DNA of 64,000 nt from Streptomyces sp. TSRI0107 (GTDB taxonomy: Bacteria > Actinomycetota > Actinomycetes > Streptomycetales > Streptomycetaceae): NCBI RefSeq assembly GCF_001905845.1, contig NZ_LIVZ01000015.1, forward strand, positions 62,001 to 126,000. The letters are read 5' to 3'. Position numbers and translations under genes: made by a program. The number at the start of each line of letters is the position of its first letter. Position 1 is the first letter of the stretch. Positions 18,022-27,055 of the stretch are shown here, piece by piece. A model generated the notes under the pieces. It was not told the DNA's origin and ran no database searches. It saw nothing but the letters and a program-made list of their open reading frames with translations.

Positions 18022-18035
18022 TGCAACTAGTTGCA
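18022..18035. promoter_or_regulatory. Palindromic operator TGCAACTAGTTGCA
   Basis: A perfect 14-bp palindrome, AT-rich against its surroundings, 58 bases before the reductase start codon. Its size and form suit a PadR- or MarR-type dimer, and a PadR gene lies downstream in the same transcription unit. It is probably the autoregulated operator. Confidence 0.65.
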
Positions 18036-18099
18036 CAACAAGGGGCCGCAGGACGTGACGGGACGCACACCCGCGGCGACCGCCGTCACCTCCCGCGGG

Positions 18100-18468
18100 T
18101 CAGCGGCTTTCCAGGATCAGGTGCAGTTCGCGCTCCTGGTCTCCGGAGGCCGCGCTCATGTCGTGGACCGAGAACAGCGAGTCCAGGGTCATACGGAACC
18201 GGTCGATCGCCCAGTAACCGCCCTGCACGTCGGCGGTGACGGGGGCCGAGAGCCGGGCGGGGCGGCCCCCCTCGTGGGCGTCGGCAACGTCGAACGTGCC
18301 GAGCCAGACCATGGGGCGCGTCTCGTGCCACTGCTCGGGCACGTCCTCGGCGCACCGGTCGGACGCGAAGCACGAGCACAGGGTGTCGAAGACGATCCGG
18401 GCGTCCTCCTTGCTGCAACCGCTGATCTCCACGGAGACGGACTCCGGGTGGGACCGTTCGGCGTTCAT
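18100..18468 (-). CDS. Conserved-looking hypothetical protein
   Basis: A 122-residue soluble protein without signal peptide or membrane helix. It contains three cysteines in ISGCSKEDARIVFDTLCSCF near the N terminus and a beta-rich C-terminal half (YWAIDRFRMTLDSLFSVHD, ELHLILES). The ATG at 18468 is preceded by GAGAGGAGCGGTC, a good ribosome site, and codon use is normal for the window. I recognise no family. It stands alone between the divergently arranged reductase operator and the phosphatase gene. Confidence 0.7.
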   Translation of the reverse strand: MNAERSHPESVSVEISGCSKEDARIVFDTLCSCFASDRCAEDVPEQWHETRPMVWLGTFDVADAHEGGRPARLSAPVTADVQGGYWAIDRFRMTLDSLFSVHDMSAASGDQERELHLILESR

Positions 18469-18686
18469 GGTGACCGCTCCTCTCGTGGCAGTGCCGGGGG
18501 TGCGCGAGTGCCCCGCGCGACGGCCCGCACTCACTCAGGAAAGCACCGGCGCCAGGAGAGCACCACCGGCGACAGCCGCTCACCGTGCGACACGAGCCGC
18601 CCCTATTGCACCGCTCACGGGTGATTCGTCCGACGCGTCGGGTCGTATCGGGGGATGGTGGAGAAGGGCGGGGTGGCGTAAGAGAG

Positions 18687-20837
18687 ATGGTTGAGCGCAG
18701 GACGACAAGGGGAGTCGGCACGGGGGACGGCGTGCCGAGGCCGAAGGCGGTGCGTGCGATGGGTGCAACGGGGCCTCCCGTGGCCGACGGATCCGAGCCG
18801 GAGCGCGGCTCGGACCGGCCCAGCGGGCTGCTCGACGTGCTCGGCGTGGCCTCCGTGGTCCTCGACGCCGAGGGGCGGATCGTGCTGTGGAGCCCCCAGG
18901 CGGCGGAACTGTTCGGCTATTCGGCGGACGAGGCGCTGGGCCGGTTCGCGGCCCGGCTGATGCTGCACGAGCAGCACTTCGGCCTGGCCGTGAAACTGTT
19001 CGCCGACGTCCTGGCCACGGGCCGGAGCTGGGCGGGCGCCTTCCCGGTGCGCCACAAGGACGGCAGCACCCGGCTGGTGGAGTTCCGCAACATGCGGCTG
19101 CTGGACGACCAGGGCGACACCTACGCCCTCGGGCTCGCCGCCGACCACTCCACGGTGCGCCGGCTGGAGCGGGACGTGGCACTGTCGGCCCGGCTGGTGG
19201 CCCAGTCGCCGATCGGGCTCGCCGTCCTCGACACCGCGCTGCGGTACGTCTCCGTGAACCCGGCGCTGGAGCGGATCGACGGCATCCCGGCCGAACTGCA
19301 CCTCGGCCGGACCGTGCGCGAGGTGCTGCCCCTGATGGAGGCCGACGCCCTGGAGGCCGCGGCGCGCCGGGTCCTGGAGACCGGGCAGGCGGTCGTCGAC
19401 CGCTCCTGGGTCGGGCGCACCCCGGCCGACCCGGACGAGGACCACGCCTGGTCGGTGTCGCTCTACCGGCTGGAGGACGCGCTCGGCACGGTGCTCGGGG
19501 TGGCGCTCTCCGTGGCGGACGTCACCGACCAGTACCGGGCGGGCGCGGAGGCCGAACGGGCCCGGCGGCGCCTGGCGCTGATCGCCGACGCGTCCGCGCA
19601 CGTCGGCACCACGCTCGATCTGGAGCTGACCGCCAGCGAACTGGCCGACGTCGCCGTGCCCGAGCTGGCCGACGTGGCCGCCGTGGACCTGCTGGAGGCG
19701 GTGGTGGAGGGCCGCCCCAGCAGCCTGGGCCCGGCCGAGGCCGCCGTGATCCGCGCCCTCGCGGTCCGCGCGGAGGGGTCGCCGGAGGCGCTGACCGCCG
19801 CCGACCCGCCGGGGCAGGTGGCCCGCTACGGACCGGACCGGCTGGTCACCGAGTGCGTGCGTACGGGGCGGCCGGTGCTGGTGCCGCACGTCAAGGACGA
19901 CGACCTGCCGCGCATCGCGCGCTCGCCGGAGGCCGCCGTGCTGCTCGGCCGGGCGGGCGTCCACTCGTATCTGGCCGTGCCGCTGATCGCCCGCGGCGAG
20001 GTGCTGGGCGCCCTGGACCTGAAACGGACCGGCAATCCGCTGCCGTTCGGCGAGGACGATCTGCTGCTGGCCCGGGAGCTGGCGGCCCGGGCGGCGGTGC
20101 AGATCGACAACGCCCGCTGGTACCAGAACGCCCGCGACACCGCCCTCACCCTCCAGCGCAGTCTGCTGCCCAGCCATCCGCCGGTCACCGGCGGCCTGGA
20201 GGTGGCGTCCCGCTACCAGCCGGCCGGGGCCACCATCGAGGTCGGCGGCGACTGGTTCGACGTGATCCCGCTGGACAACGGCAAGACCGCGCTGGTCGTC
20301 GGCGATGTGATGGGCAGCGGCATAAACGCCGCCGCGACCATGGGCCGGCTGCGCACCGCCACCAACACCCTCGCCTCCCTCGACCTCGACCCGGCCCGGC
20401 TGCTCGAACACCTGGACAAGATCACGGAGGGCCTGGACCACTCCATCGCCACCTGCCTGTACGCCGTCCACGATCCACGGCTGCGGCAGTGCCGGATCGC
20501 CAACGCCGGGCATCTGCCGCCCGTGCGGGTGCGCGCCGGGAACGGTCCGGTCCTGCTCGACCTGCCCACCGGGGCGCCGCTGGGCGTCGGCGGGGTCGCG
20601 TTCTCGACGACCGTGTTCGACCTCGACCCGGGCGATCAGCTGGTCCTCTACACCGACGGGCTGGTCGAGACCCGCCGGCACTCCCTCGACGAGCGGCTCG
20701 ACACCCTGCTGGGCCTGCTCGACGACCCGGAACGGCCGCTGGACGAGGTCTGCGACCTGCTGGTGCGCACCCTGCACCACCCCGACAACCACGACGACGT
20801 GGCGCTGCTCATCGCCCGCGCCCGCACCGAGGACTGA
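18687..20837 (+). CDS. PAS/GAF-sensor PP2C-type (SpoIIE) phosphatase
   Basis: A 716-residue cytoplasmic sensor phosphatase. Two PAS domains occupy about 45-270 (VVLDAEGRIVLWSPQAAELFGY; LAVLDTALRYVSVNPAL). A GAF domain follows (about 290-460, ending DLLLARELAARAAVQIDNARW). The C-terminal SpoIIE-like PP2C domain (about 475-716) holds the metal ligands in GGDWFDV, GDVMGSG and DNHDDVALL. There is no HATPase anti-sigma domain. These enzymes dephosphorylate anti-anti-sigma factors in streptomycete sigma-B-like networks. A CCGACGCGTCGG palindrome lies upstream (18630-18641). No sigma-factor partner is in view. Confidence 0.93.
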   Translation: MVERRTTRGVGTGDGVPRPKAVRAMGATGPPVADGSEPERGSDRPSGLLDVLGVASVVLDAEGRIVLWSPQAAELFGYSADEALGRFAARLMLHEQHFGLAVKLFADVLATGRSWAGAFPVRHKDGSTRLVEFRNMRLLDDQGDTYALGLAADHSTVRRLERDVALSARLVAQSPIGLAVLDTALRYVSVNPALERIDGIPAELHLGRTVREVLPLMEADALEAAARRVLETGQAVVDRSWVGRTPADPDEDHAWSVSLYRLEDALGTVLGVALSVADVTDQYRAGAEAERARRRLALIADASAHVGTTLDLELTASELADVAVPELADVAAVDLLEAVVEGRPSSLGPAEAAVIRALAVRAEGSPEALTAADPPGQVARYGPDRLVTECVRTGRPVLVPHVKDDDLPRIARSPEAAVLLGRAGVHSYLAVPLIARGEVLGALDLKRTGNPLPFGEDDLLLARELAARAAVQIDNARWYQNARDTALTLQRSLLPSHPPVTGGLEVASRYQPAGATIEVGGDWFDVIPLDNGKTALVVGDVMGSGINAAATMGRLRTATNTLASLDLDPARLLEHLDKITEGLDHSIATCLYAVHDPRLRQCRIANAGHLPPVRVRAGNGPVLLDLPTGAPLGVGGVAFSTTVFDLDPGDQLVLYTDGLVETRRHSLDERLDTLLGLLDDPERPLDEVCDLLVRTLHHPDNHDDVALLIARARTED

Positions 20838-20902
20838 CCGGGTGCGGGCTCCCGCCGGGGTGCCGCCCGCGCCGCTTGTCGAACGGGCGCAGACCGGCGG
20901 CT

Positions 20903-21787
20903 CTACCCGCGCCGCTCCCCGAACGCCACCGGCCGGCCGGTGAAGGCGTCCAGCAGCACCCGGTCGCCGACCGGCCGGTCCAGCCGCACCGTCACCTCGG
21001 CGGCGAGCAGTTCCGCGGTGCACGGGCCGTCGTCGGCGCCGGCGACCGACGCGGACAGCACCACGCTGCCCGCCGTCTCCAGCACGTGGACGGCGGGGCC
21101 GTCGTCGCAACCGCCGTGCCAGGCGACGACGGTGACGGTCCGTCCGTCCACGGCCACCCGGCCCGGCCCCGGCAGCGGCCCCAGCTCGTCGCCCAGTGTG
21201 TCCCGGGCCGGGCCGATCGGCGACCGCGGCGGCTCGGACGGGCTGGCCGCGGCCTGCTTCAGCGGGGTGCCGTACCCGTCGAGCGTGAACAGCCACGCCG
21301 GTACGGTCGCCGGGCCGCGGTCGGTGGCCAGCGTCATCTCGCCGAGCCGCACGCCGGTCACGGTGAGCGGCGCGCGGCCGTCGGAGCGGTCCAGGTCCGC
21401 GAACGCCTCCCGGGCGTCCGTCAGCGGCAGGGTGAGCGAGCCGCCGCCCTTCCACCGCACCGTCCCCTCCTCGCGTGGTACGTCGGGGAGTTCGCCCCGC
21501 AGCTCGAAGTCCCGGGCGGCGTAGGCCTCCTTGTCGGTGCCGCGCAAGGCACCCTCGGGCAGCTGGACCGTCTCCCCCGACGGGTGGTAGCCCGCGCGCC
21601 ACACCTCGGCGGCCCGCGAGCCGTCCCAGGCCTCGGCGACCAGCCGGGCACGCACGGCGGCGCCCGGCGACGGGCCGCCGGTGCCGCCGCGCTGTTCGCC
21701 CGCGTAGGCGGCGAGCGCGCCGCCGCCTACGGCGACCAGAAGCGACACGCCGACGAGTCGGACCGAGCGGGCGTGTGTCCTGCGCAT
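20903..21787 (-). CDS. Exported protein of unknown function
   Basis: A 294-residue protein with an N-terminal hydrophobic signal or anchor (VRLVGVSLLVAVGGGALAAY, about 9-28) and a large extracytoplasmic, Pro/Gly-rich beta domain. Three cysteines are visible, including GGCDDGP and DDGPCTAELL, which may pair. No lipobox cysteine follows the hydrophobic stretch, so it is either secreted or anchored by that helix. The domain does not remind me of an enzyme family. It is convergent with the phosphatase gene and precedes a 308-base gap with decayed repeats. Confidence 0.75.
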   Translation of the reverse strand: MRRTHARSVRLVGVSLLVAVGGGALAAYAGEQRGGTGGPSPGAAVRARLVAEAWDGSRAAEVWRAGYHPSGETVQLPEGALRGTDKEAYAARDFELRGELPDVPREEGTVRWKGGGSLTLPLTDAREAFADLDRSDGRAPLTVTGVRLGEMTLATDRGPATVPAWLFTLDGYGTPLKQAAASPSEPPRSPIGPARDTLGDELGPLPGPGRVAVDGRTVTVVAWHGGCDDGPAVHVLETAGSVVLSASVAGADDGPCTAELLAAEVTVRLDRPVGDRVLLDAFTGRPVAFGERRG

Positions 21788-22095
21788 GGGCTCTCCAAGG
21801 GGGTGGTCGGCTGCTACCGCTCCTGTGACGCCCGAAGGCGGCGGGGCGTTCGCCGGAGGGCGGCTCCTGTGCCGCGTCCGCGAAGCGGCGCCGCCTGCTC
21901 GCGGGCGGGCGGCACGCCGGCCACATCATCTCCCGGGCGTCGCGGCGAGCCGGACGGGACTTCGCGGACAAGTCCTGCGGGATACGACGCCGCCTGCCCG
22001 AGGGCGTGCCTCGCGCCAGACGCTCGCGGCCTGGTCCGGCGTCACCAAGCCACCTGCCGGGCGTGGCGAGCCAGACGGGACTTGGGGCGCACGTC
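21788..22095. repeat. Decayed direct repeat in gene-free gap
   Basis: The 308-base gap has no gene. A 19-bp sequence GGCGAGCCGGACGGGACTT (21944-21962) recurs with one mismatch at 22065-22083. Both copies lie in longer similar blocks that include CGCCTGC..CGGGC segments about 100-125 bases apart. The first copy also forms a GGACTT...AAGTCC stem. This looks like an old tandem duplication; no product is evident. Confidence 0.6.
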
Positions 22096-22908
22096 CTAAA
22101 CGGCGGCGTCCCCTCCCCTGACCCCGATCACGACCTGGGCGTACAGCTCCTCGGAGACCGCCAGGCGGGTCGTCAGACCGGCCCGGGTGAAGGCCTCCAC
22201 GGCCGCCGGGGCCTGCCGTTCGCTCGTCTCGACCAGTACGCAGCCGCCGGGCGCCAGCCAGTGCGGGGCCCCGGCGGCGACCCGGCGGGCGAGGTCGAGG
22301 CCGTCGGTGCCGCCGTCGAGGGCGGTCAGCGGCTCGTGGTCGCGGGCTTCCGCGGGCAGCAGGCCGACCTCGCCGGTGGGGACGTACGGCACGTTGGCGG
22401 CGAGGATGTCCACGCGGCCGCGCAGCGCGGTGGGCAGCGCTTCGAACAGGTCGCCCTCGTACACCCGCCCGCCCGGACCGGCGAGGTTGCGGCGGGCGCA
22501 GCGCACCGCGGCCGGGTCGATGTCGGCGGCGTGCAGTTCGACGGCGCCGAGCGCGTCCGCCAGGGCGGCGCCGACCGCGCCGGAGCCGCAGCACAGGTCG
22601 ACGACGACACGCGCGTCCGGCGCCTGCGCGAGGGCCTGTTCGACAAGGAACTCGGTGCGGCGGCGGGGGACGAAGACGCCGGGTTCGACGGTGACGCGCA
22701 GACCGCGGAACCCGGCCCAGCCGAGGACGAGTTCGAGGGGCAGCCCGGCGACCCGGCGGTCCACCAGGGCGGCGAGTTCGTCCGGGGTGCGGGCGGCGCC
22801 GAGGATCAGTTCGGCCTCGTCCTCGGCGAACACACAGCCCGCGGCGCGCAGCGCGGCGACGACGGAGGAACGGGAGGAGGGTGTGGGAGAGACAGGTGAA
22901 AAGGGCAT
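22096..22908 (-). CDS. PrmC/HemK-related N5-glutamine methyltransferase
   Basis: A 270-residue class I SAM methyltransferase. VVVDLCCGSGAVGAAL near residue 100 binds SAM, AADIDPAAV follows, and the substrate motif is NVPYVP near residue 170 instead of the NPPY of true PrmC. This variant is typical of the PrmC-related subfamily found beside the genuine release-factor methyltransferase, so its substrate may not be a release factor. The start at MPFSPVSP is preceded by a 178-base leader with a strong hairpin (22978-23023). Confidence 0.9.
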   Translation of the reverse strand: MPFSPVSPTPSSRSSVVAALRAAGCVFAEDEAELILGAARTPDELAALVDRRVAGLPLELVLGWAGFRGLRVTVEPGVFVPRRRTEFLVEQALAQAPDARVVVDLCCGSGAVGAALADALGAVELHAADIDPAAVRCARRNLAGPGGRVYEGDLFEALPTALRGRVDILAANVPYVPTGEVGLLPAEARDHEPLTALDGGTDGLDLARRVAAGAPHWLAPGGCVLVETSERQAPAAVEAFTRAGLTTRLAVSEELYAQVVIGVRGGDAAV

Positions 22909-22977
22909 GTACCCAGAGCCTTTCGGGAGCCGAAGGGTGCCCTCGCGGTCAGCCGGACCGGCGATCCGCGCCGTGGT

Positions 22978-23023
22978 GAGGTGAGGACACCCGAGCCGTC
23001 ACAGCGGTAATGGGTCTCACCTC
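22978..23023 (-). promoter_or_regulatory. Long hairpin in the leader of the PrmC-like gene
   Basis: Read leftward, GAGGTGAG pairs perfectly with CTCACCTC, continues with an ACCC/GGGT pair, and closes on a small inner loop. It ends about 70 bases before the methyltransferase start and has no T-run. It could be a terminator of an upstream transcript, an attenuator or part of a structured RNA. I found no match to a riboswitch consensus I know. Confidence 0.5.
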
Positions 23024-23086
23024 CCAGGCTTCGCGCGGCCGGGTACGTCCACGGCCGGACCGTCACCCTATCCCAACCTCCGCCGC

Positions 23087-24124
23087 TCAGACGCCGACCG
23101 CCTCCTCGGCTTCCTCCTCCGCCTCCCGCCCGGCGCGGGACCGCTGGGCGTCGACGGCGGCCCGGCGGGTGCCGCCGCGCTCGTACGCGCCGGCGATCGC
23201 GGTCAGGGCGAGGCCCGCCAGCAGCCAGGCGACGAGGGTCCACACGCTGCGGCCGAGTCCGTCACCGTCGAAGTACAGGACGCTGCGGGCGCCCTCGACG
23301 AATCCCGCGCCGTTCCAGAAGGCGTGCAGGGTGCCGAAGAAGCCGTTCTGCAGCTCGGGCCGGAACAAACCGCCGGAGCTGGTGAAGTTGAGCATCACGA
23401 ACAGCACCATCATGGCGAGCGTGGTCCAGCGCTTGAGGAAGGTGTGCAGGCCGACGCCGGTCAGCAGGATGCCCGCCGAGTACAGCCAGGCCAGCCCCCA
23501 GACCCCGGCGAGGTCGTGGTGGGCGAGGTGGAAGACGGGACCGGCGAGCAGGGCGCCGATGCCGCTGACCACGACGGAGACGCCGAGCGTCAGCAGGGCC
23601 CGCAGCGGCATCGGCAGGGTGCCGCCGGCGCCGCCGAGCACGGCGACCGAGGCGTAGGAGCCGATGCTCACGGCGATCATCAGGAAGAACAGGCCCTGTC
23701 CGGTGGGGTCGTCGTCGACCGGGGTCGCCACGTCGGTCACCTTCAGCGGGAGGCCCCGCTCCGCGGCGACGGGTGTGAAGACCTTCTCGACCGCCATGGC
23801 TCCCATGTCGGAGGCGGCGGTGGCGACGAGGACCTCGGGTGTCCTGGCGCTCGGCACGTAGGCGCCGGTGATGTCACGGGACTTCAGCAGGTCGACGGCC
23901 CGCTCGCGGTCCGGCACGGTGCGTACGTCGAGGGCGTCGCCCGCCTCGTGCTCGACGGACCGGGCGAACGTCTTCACCTGAGCGCCGGTGCCGACGACGG
24001 CGATGGGCAGATGGTTCGGTTCGGGGGTCACGAACGCCCCCATGTACGCCAGTCCCATGCCCACGCACATCAGCAGCGGCGTGATCAGGTGCGTGAGCAC
24101 ATGGCGCAGCGCGGGTGACCGCAT
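23087..24124 (-). CDS. YhgE/ABC-2-type multi-pass membrane protein
   Basis: A 345-residue protein with one N-terminal helix (LITPLLMCVGMGLAYMGAFV), an extracytoplasmic domain (about 40-160), then five or six membrane helices (IAVSIGSYASVAVLGG, LLTLGVSVVVSGIGALLAG, WGLAWLYSAGILLTGVGL, a further pair) and an acidic C terminus. This layout is that of YhgE/Pip or ABC-2 transporter-like permeases, which often pump lipids or toxic compounds. No ATPase gene is adjacent. The start at 24124 has GGAGGG seven bases before. It is divergent from a MarR regulator, with a shared operator between them, so export of the MarR ligand is likely. Confidence 0.85.
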   Translation of the reverse strand: MRSPALRHVLTHLITPLLMCVGMGLAYMGAFVTPEPNHLPIAVVGTGAQVKTFARSVEHEAGDALDVRTVPDRERAVDLLKSRDITGAYVPSARTPEVLVATAASDMGAMAVEKVFTPVAAERGLPLKVTDVATPVDDDPTGQGLFFLMIAVSIGSYASVAVLGGAGGTLPMPLRALLTLGVSVVVSGIGALLAGPVFHLAHHDLAGVWGLAWLYSAGILLTGVGLHTFLKRWTTLAMMVLFVMLNFTSSGGLFRPELQNGFFGTLHAFWNGAGFVEGARSVLYFDGDGLGRSVWTLVAWLLAGLALTAIAGAYERGGTRRAAVDAQRSRAGREAEEEAEEAVGV

Positions 24125-24149
24125 GCTCCGGCCCTCCAATTGGTTGGCA

Positions 24150-24184
24150 TATACAACTCTCATTTCAAGTTGTACTATACAACT
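24150..24184. promoter_or_regulatory. MarR-type operator between divergent genes
   Basis: AGTTGTA-CTA-TACAACT (24168-24184) is an inverted repeat. A further TACAACT half-site upstream (24151-24157) forms a second, wider repeat. The stretch is AT-rich and lies in the 80-base gap between the membrane-protein and marR starts. It is probably bound by the MarR protein to control both genes. Confidence 0.7.
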
Positions 24185-24204
24185 AGAAGCGTGAGGGAGG
24201 TCCC

Positions 24205-24657
24205 GTGACAGCAGCCGAGGCCGTGGAGGCCATTCAGCGCGAGATGACGGTCTTCGCCCGCCGCGCCCGCGCCTCGGCGGGGCGGCTGCACCCGGAGCTG
24301 TCGCTCGTGTCGTACACCCTGCTCGGTCATCTGGAGGAGCGCGGCGGCCGCCGCGCCACCGACCTGGCCGCGCACTACGCCCTCGACAAGTCGACCGTCA
24401 GCCGTCAGGTGGCCGCGCTGGAGCGGGCCGGGCTGATCGAACGGCGGCTCGACCCGGACGACCACCGGGTCCAGGTGCTGCATCTGACCGACACCGGCCG
24501 GCAGCTCCTCGCCCAGGTCACCGAGAGCCGCCGGGCGGCGTTCCGGGAGCGGCTGGCGGACTGGCCGGAGGAGGATCTGGAGCGGTTCGCCGCGTATCTG
24601 ATCCGGTACAACGCCTGGACACCGCCGGACGACGGCGACAACGGCGAAGACGGCTGA
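24205..24657 (+). CDS. MarR-family transcriptional regulator
   Basis: A 150-residue regulator. The winged helix-turn-helix occupies about 35-100 (RATDLAAHYALDKSTVSRQVAALERAGLI, then the wing RRLDPDDHRVQVLHLT), flanked by dimerisation helices. The GTG start follows GGGAGG. It is divergent from the YhgE-like membrane protein with palindromic sites between them, the usual arrangement for a repressor of an exporter that is released by the exported compound. The ligand is unknown. Confidence 0.93.
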   Translation: MTAAEAVEAIQREMTVFARRARASAGRLHPELSLVSYTLLGHLEERGGRRATDLAAHYALDKSTVSRQVAALERAGLIERRLDPDDHRVQVLHLTDTGRQLLAQVTESRRAAFRERLADWPEEDLERFAAYLIRYNAWTPPDDGDNGEDG

Positions 24658-24682
24658 GACTCCGAGGGCTCCCGGCCCGGGA

Positions 24683-25402
24683 CTACCGCGCGGCCGGTGC
24701 CGCCACCACGCGCTCCGGCACCCGCGCCGACAGGAACGCCGTCGTGCGGCGCAGCCGGAAGCCCAGGGACTCGTACAGGCGGATGGCCCCGGTGTTGTCC
24801 GCGCCGGTGTGCAGGAACGGGGTCTCGCCGCGTTCCCGGATGCCGTGGGCGACGGCGAGGATCAGCCGGGTCGCCAGGCCCTCGCCGCGTACGACGGGGT
24901 CGGTGCACACCGCGCTGATCTCGGTCCAGCCGGGCGGCCGCAGCCGCTCCCCGGCCATGGCGACCAGTACGCCGTCGCGCCGGATGCCCAGGTAGTCGCC
25001 GAGTTCTATGGTGCGGGGCAGGAAGGGGCCGGGCCGGGTGCGGGCGACCAGGTCGAGCATCTCCGGTACGTCGGCGGGGCCGAGTGGGACCGCCTCCGGG
25101 TCCGGTGCGGCGGCGAGCCCGGCGTCCACGTACTGCACGCCCGGCATCCGGAAGGTGATCTCCCAGTCGTCCGGCACCGGCCCCCGGTACCCGAGCAGCG
25201 GCACCTCGCCGCCGGGGCCCGCCAGCGCCGCCAGGTCCGCCCAGTCGCGGGCGTCGGGCTCGTCGGGCAGGGCCAGCCAGGGAGTGACGTCGACGGGGTA
25301 GCGCAGGATCCGGCCGTGCCGCTCGGCGAAATGGGCGTGCGGGCCCGTGAGCGCGGCACGCGCGGGGTGGTCGAGGACATGCCCTCCGGTCGCTTCCTGC
25401 AT
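24683..25402 (-). CDS. GNAT-family N-acetyltransferase
   Basis: A 239-residue protein. The N-terminal half (about 1-120) is a degenerate or accessory domain. The C-terminal half is a standard GNAT fold: GVLVAMAGERL, the acetyl-CoA loop VRGEGLATRLI, and NTGAIRLYESLGFRL. The substrate (small amine or protein) cannot be told. The ATG at 25402 follows AGGAG at suitable spacing. It is convergent with marR after 25 bases and divergent from the molybdopterin oxidoreductase gene. Confidence 0.9.
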   Translation of the reverse strand: MQEATGGHVLDHPARAALTGPHAHFAERHGRILRYPVDVTPWLALPDEPDARDWADLAALAGPGGEVPLLGYRGPVPDDWEITFRMPGVQYVDAGLAAAPDPEAVPLGPADVPEMLDLVARTRPGPFLPRTIELGDYLGIRRDGVLVAMAGERLRPPGWTEISAVCTDPVVRGEGLATRLILAVAHGIRERGETPFLHTGADNTGAIRLYESLGFRLRRTTAFLSARVPERVVAAPAAR

Positions 25403-25583
25403 CACTCCTGCTCCCTCTCGCCGCCACCGGCGGGGACTCGCCGCCGCCACCGGCGCTCTCCGGTACCACCAGAGATCAAGAGGGCGCGACCTGCGGGTAT
25501 TCCCGGGCGCCAGGACGTTCACACGCCTGTCACGATCGACCCCGGGCGTCGGGGCGGGGCCCGGAGGCACGTACCGTTGAACC

Positions 25584-26181
<598 letters not shown>

Positions 26182-26189
<8 letters not shown>

Positions 26190-26937
26190 CACCTTCACTC
26201 CCCCGAGCCGGTTCGCCATCCCGGGCCGGATCGCCGTGACCCACCAGGGCGCGAACGTCTGGCAGACCGCCACCCTCATCGAGATCCGCCGGGAGACCCC
26301 GCGCGCCGCCACCTTCCGGTTCGCGGTGCCCGCCTGGGTGGGCCACGTGCCCGGCCAGCACCTGCAGCTGCGGCTGACCGCCGGGGACGGCTACACCGCC
26401 CAGCGCCACTACTCGCTGGCGTCCGCGCCCGACGGCTCCGGGCACATCGAGCTGACCCTGGACCATGTCGAGGGCGGTGAGGTCTCCGGCTGGTTCCACA
26501 ACGAGGCCCGGCCCGGCGACCGGGTCGAGGTGCGCGGCCCGGTCAGCGGCTTCTTCGCCTGGCCCGGCGACCGGCCCGCGCTGCTGATCGGCGCCGGCTC
26601 CGGCGTCGTGCCGCTGATGTCGATGGTCCGGCACCACCGGGCGCTCGGCCTCGACGTGCCCCTGCGGCTGCTGGTGTCCGCGCGCAGCCCCGAGGAGCTG
26701 ATCTACGCGCGGGAGTACGGCGCCGAGACCACGCCGGTGTTCACCCGGAGCGCTCCGGACGGCTCGCCGGTGGGCCGGATGACGGCCGCGCACCTGGCGC
26801 CGGTCCTGGCCGAGCGGCCCGCGGGCGGCTGGGAGGCGTACATCTGCGGCTCCAACGCCTTCGCCGAGCACGCGTCCCGGCTGCTGGTGGAAGCCGGGCA
26901 GCCGGTGGACCGCATCCGCATCGAACGCTTCGGCTGA
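26182..26937 (+). CDS. FAD/NAD(P)-binding ferredoxin reductase-type protein
   Basis: A 251-residue flavoprotein reductase. The FAD motif RHYSLAS lies near residue 74, the NAD(P) motif LLIGAGSGVVPLMSM near 135, and CGSNAFAE near 225 closes the nicotinamide site. It has no 2Fe-2S domain at either end. It overlaps the molybdopterin oxidoreductase gene by eight bases (GTG start) and so is probably made in equal amount and passes electrons from NAD(P)H to it. The length is normal for the two-domain form. Confidence 0.92.
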
Positions 26938-26991
26938 GCCCGGCCGGAACCGCCCGGCCGCGATCGCCCGCCCGTACTCGGCGTGAAGGAC

Positions 26992-27006
26992 CCCCGTCGG
27001 ACGGGG
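26992..27006. promoter_or_regulatory. CCCCGT-CGG-ACGGGG inverted repeat
   Basis: A perfect 6-bp inverted repeat with a 3-bp centre, 50 bases before the Rv1733c-like start. It could be an operator or the short terminator of the reductase gene. The role is undecided. Confidence 0.35.
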
Positions 27007-27055
27007 TACGAGACGCATGTGGGTACTCGCACGCGGACGCGGCGAGGAGGCGGAG

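Noticed and set aside
18615-21971. 1118-codon reverse-strand frame opposite the PAS/GAF phosphatase
   Set aside because: Low-complexity Arg/Gly/Gln composition with no domain; the forward gene has complete PAS, GAF and PP2C motifs.
22909-23086. Cobalamin, TPP, glycine or SAM riboswitch in the PrmC-like leader
   Set aside because: None of the short consensus boxes I know (for example GCCACTG or CTGAGA) is present; only a hairpin remains.
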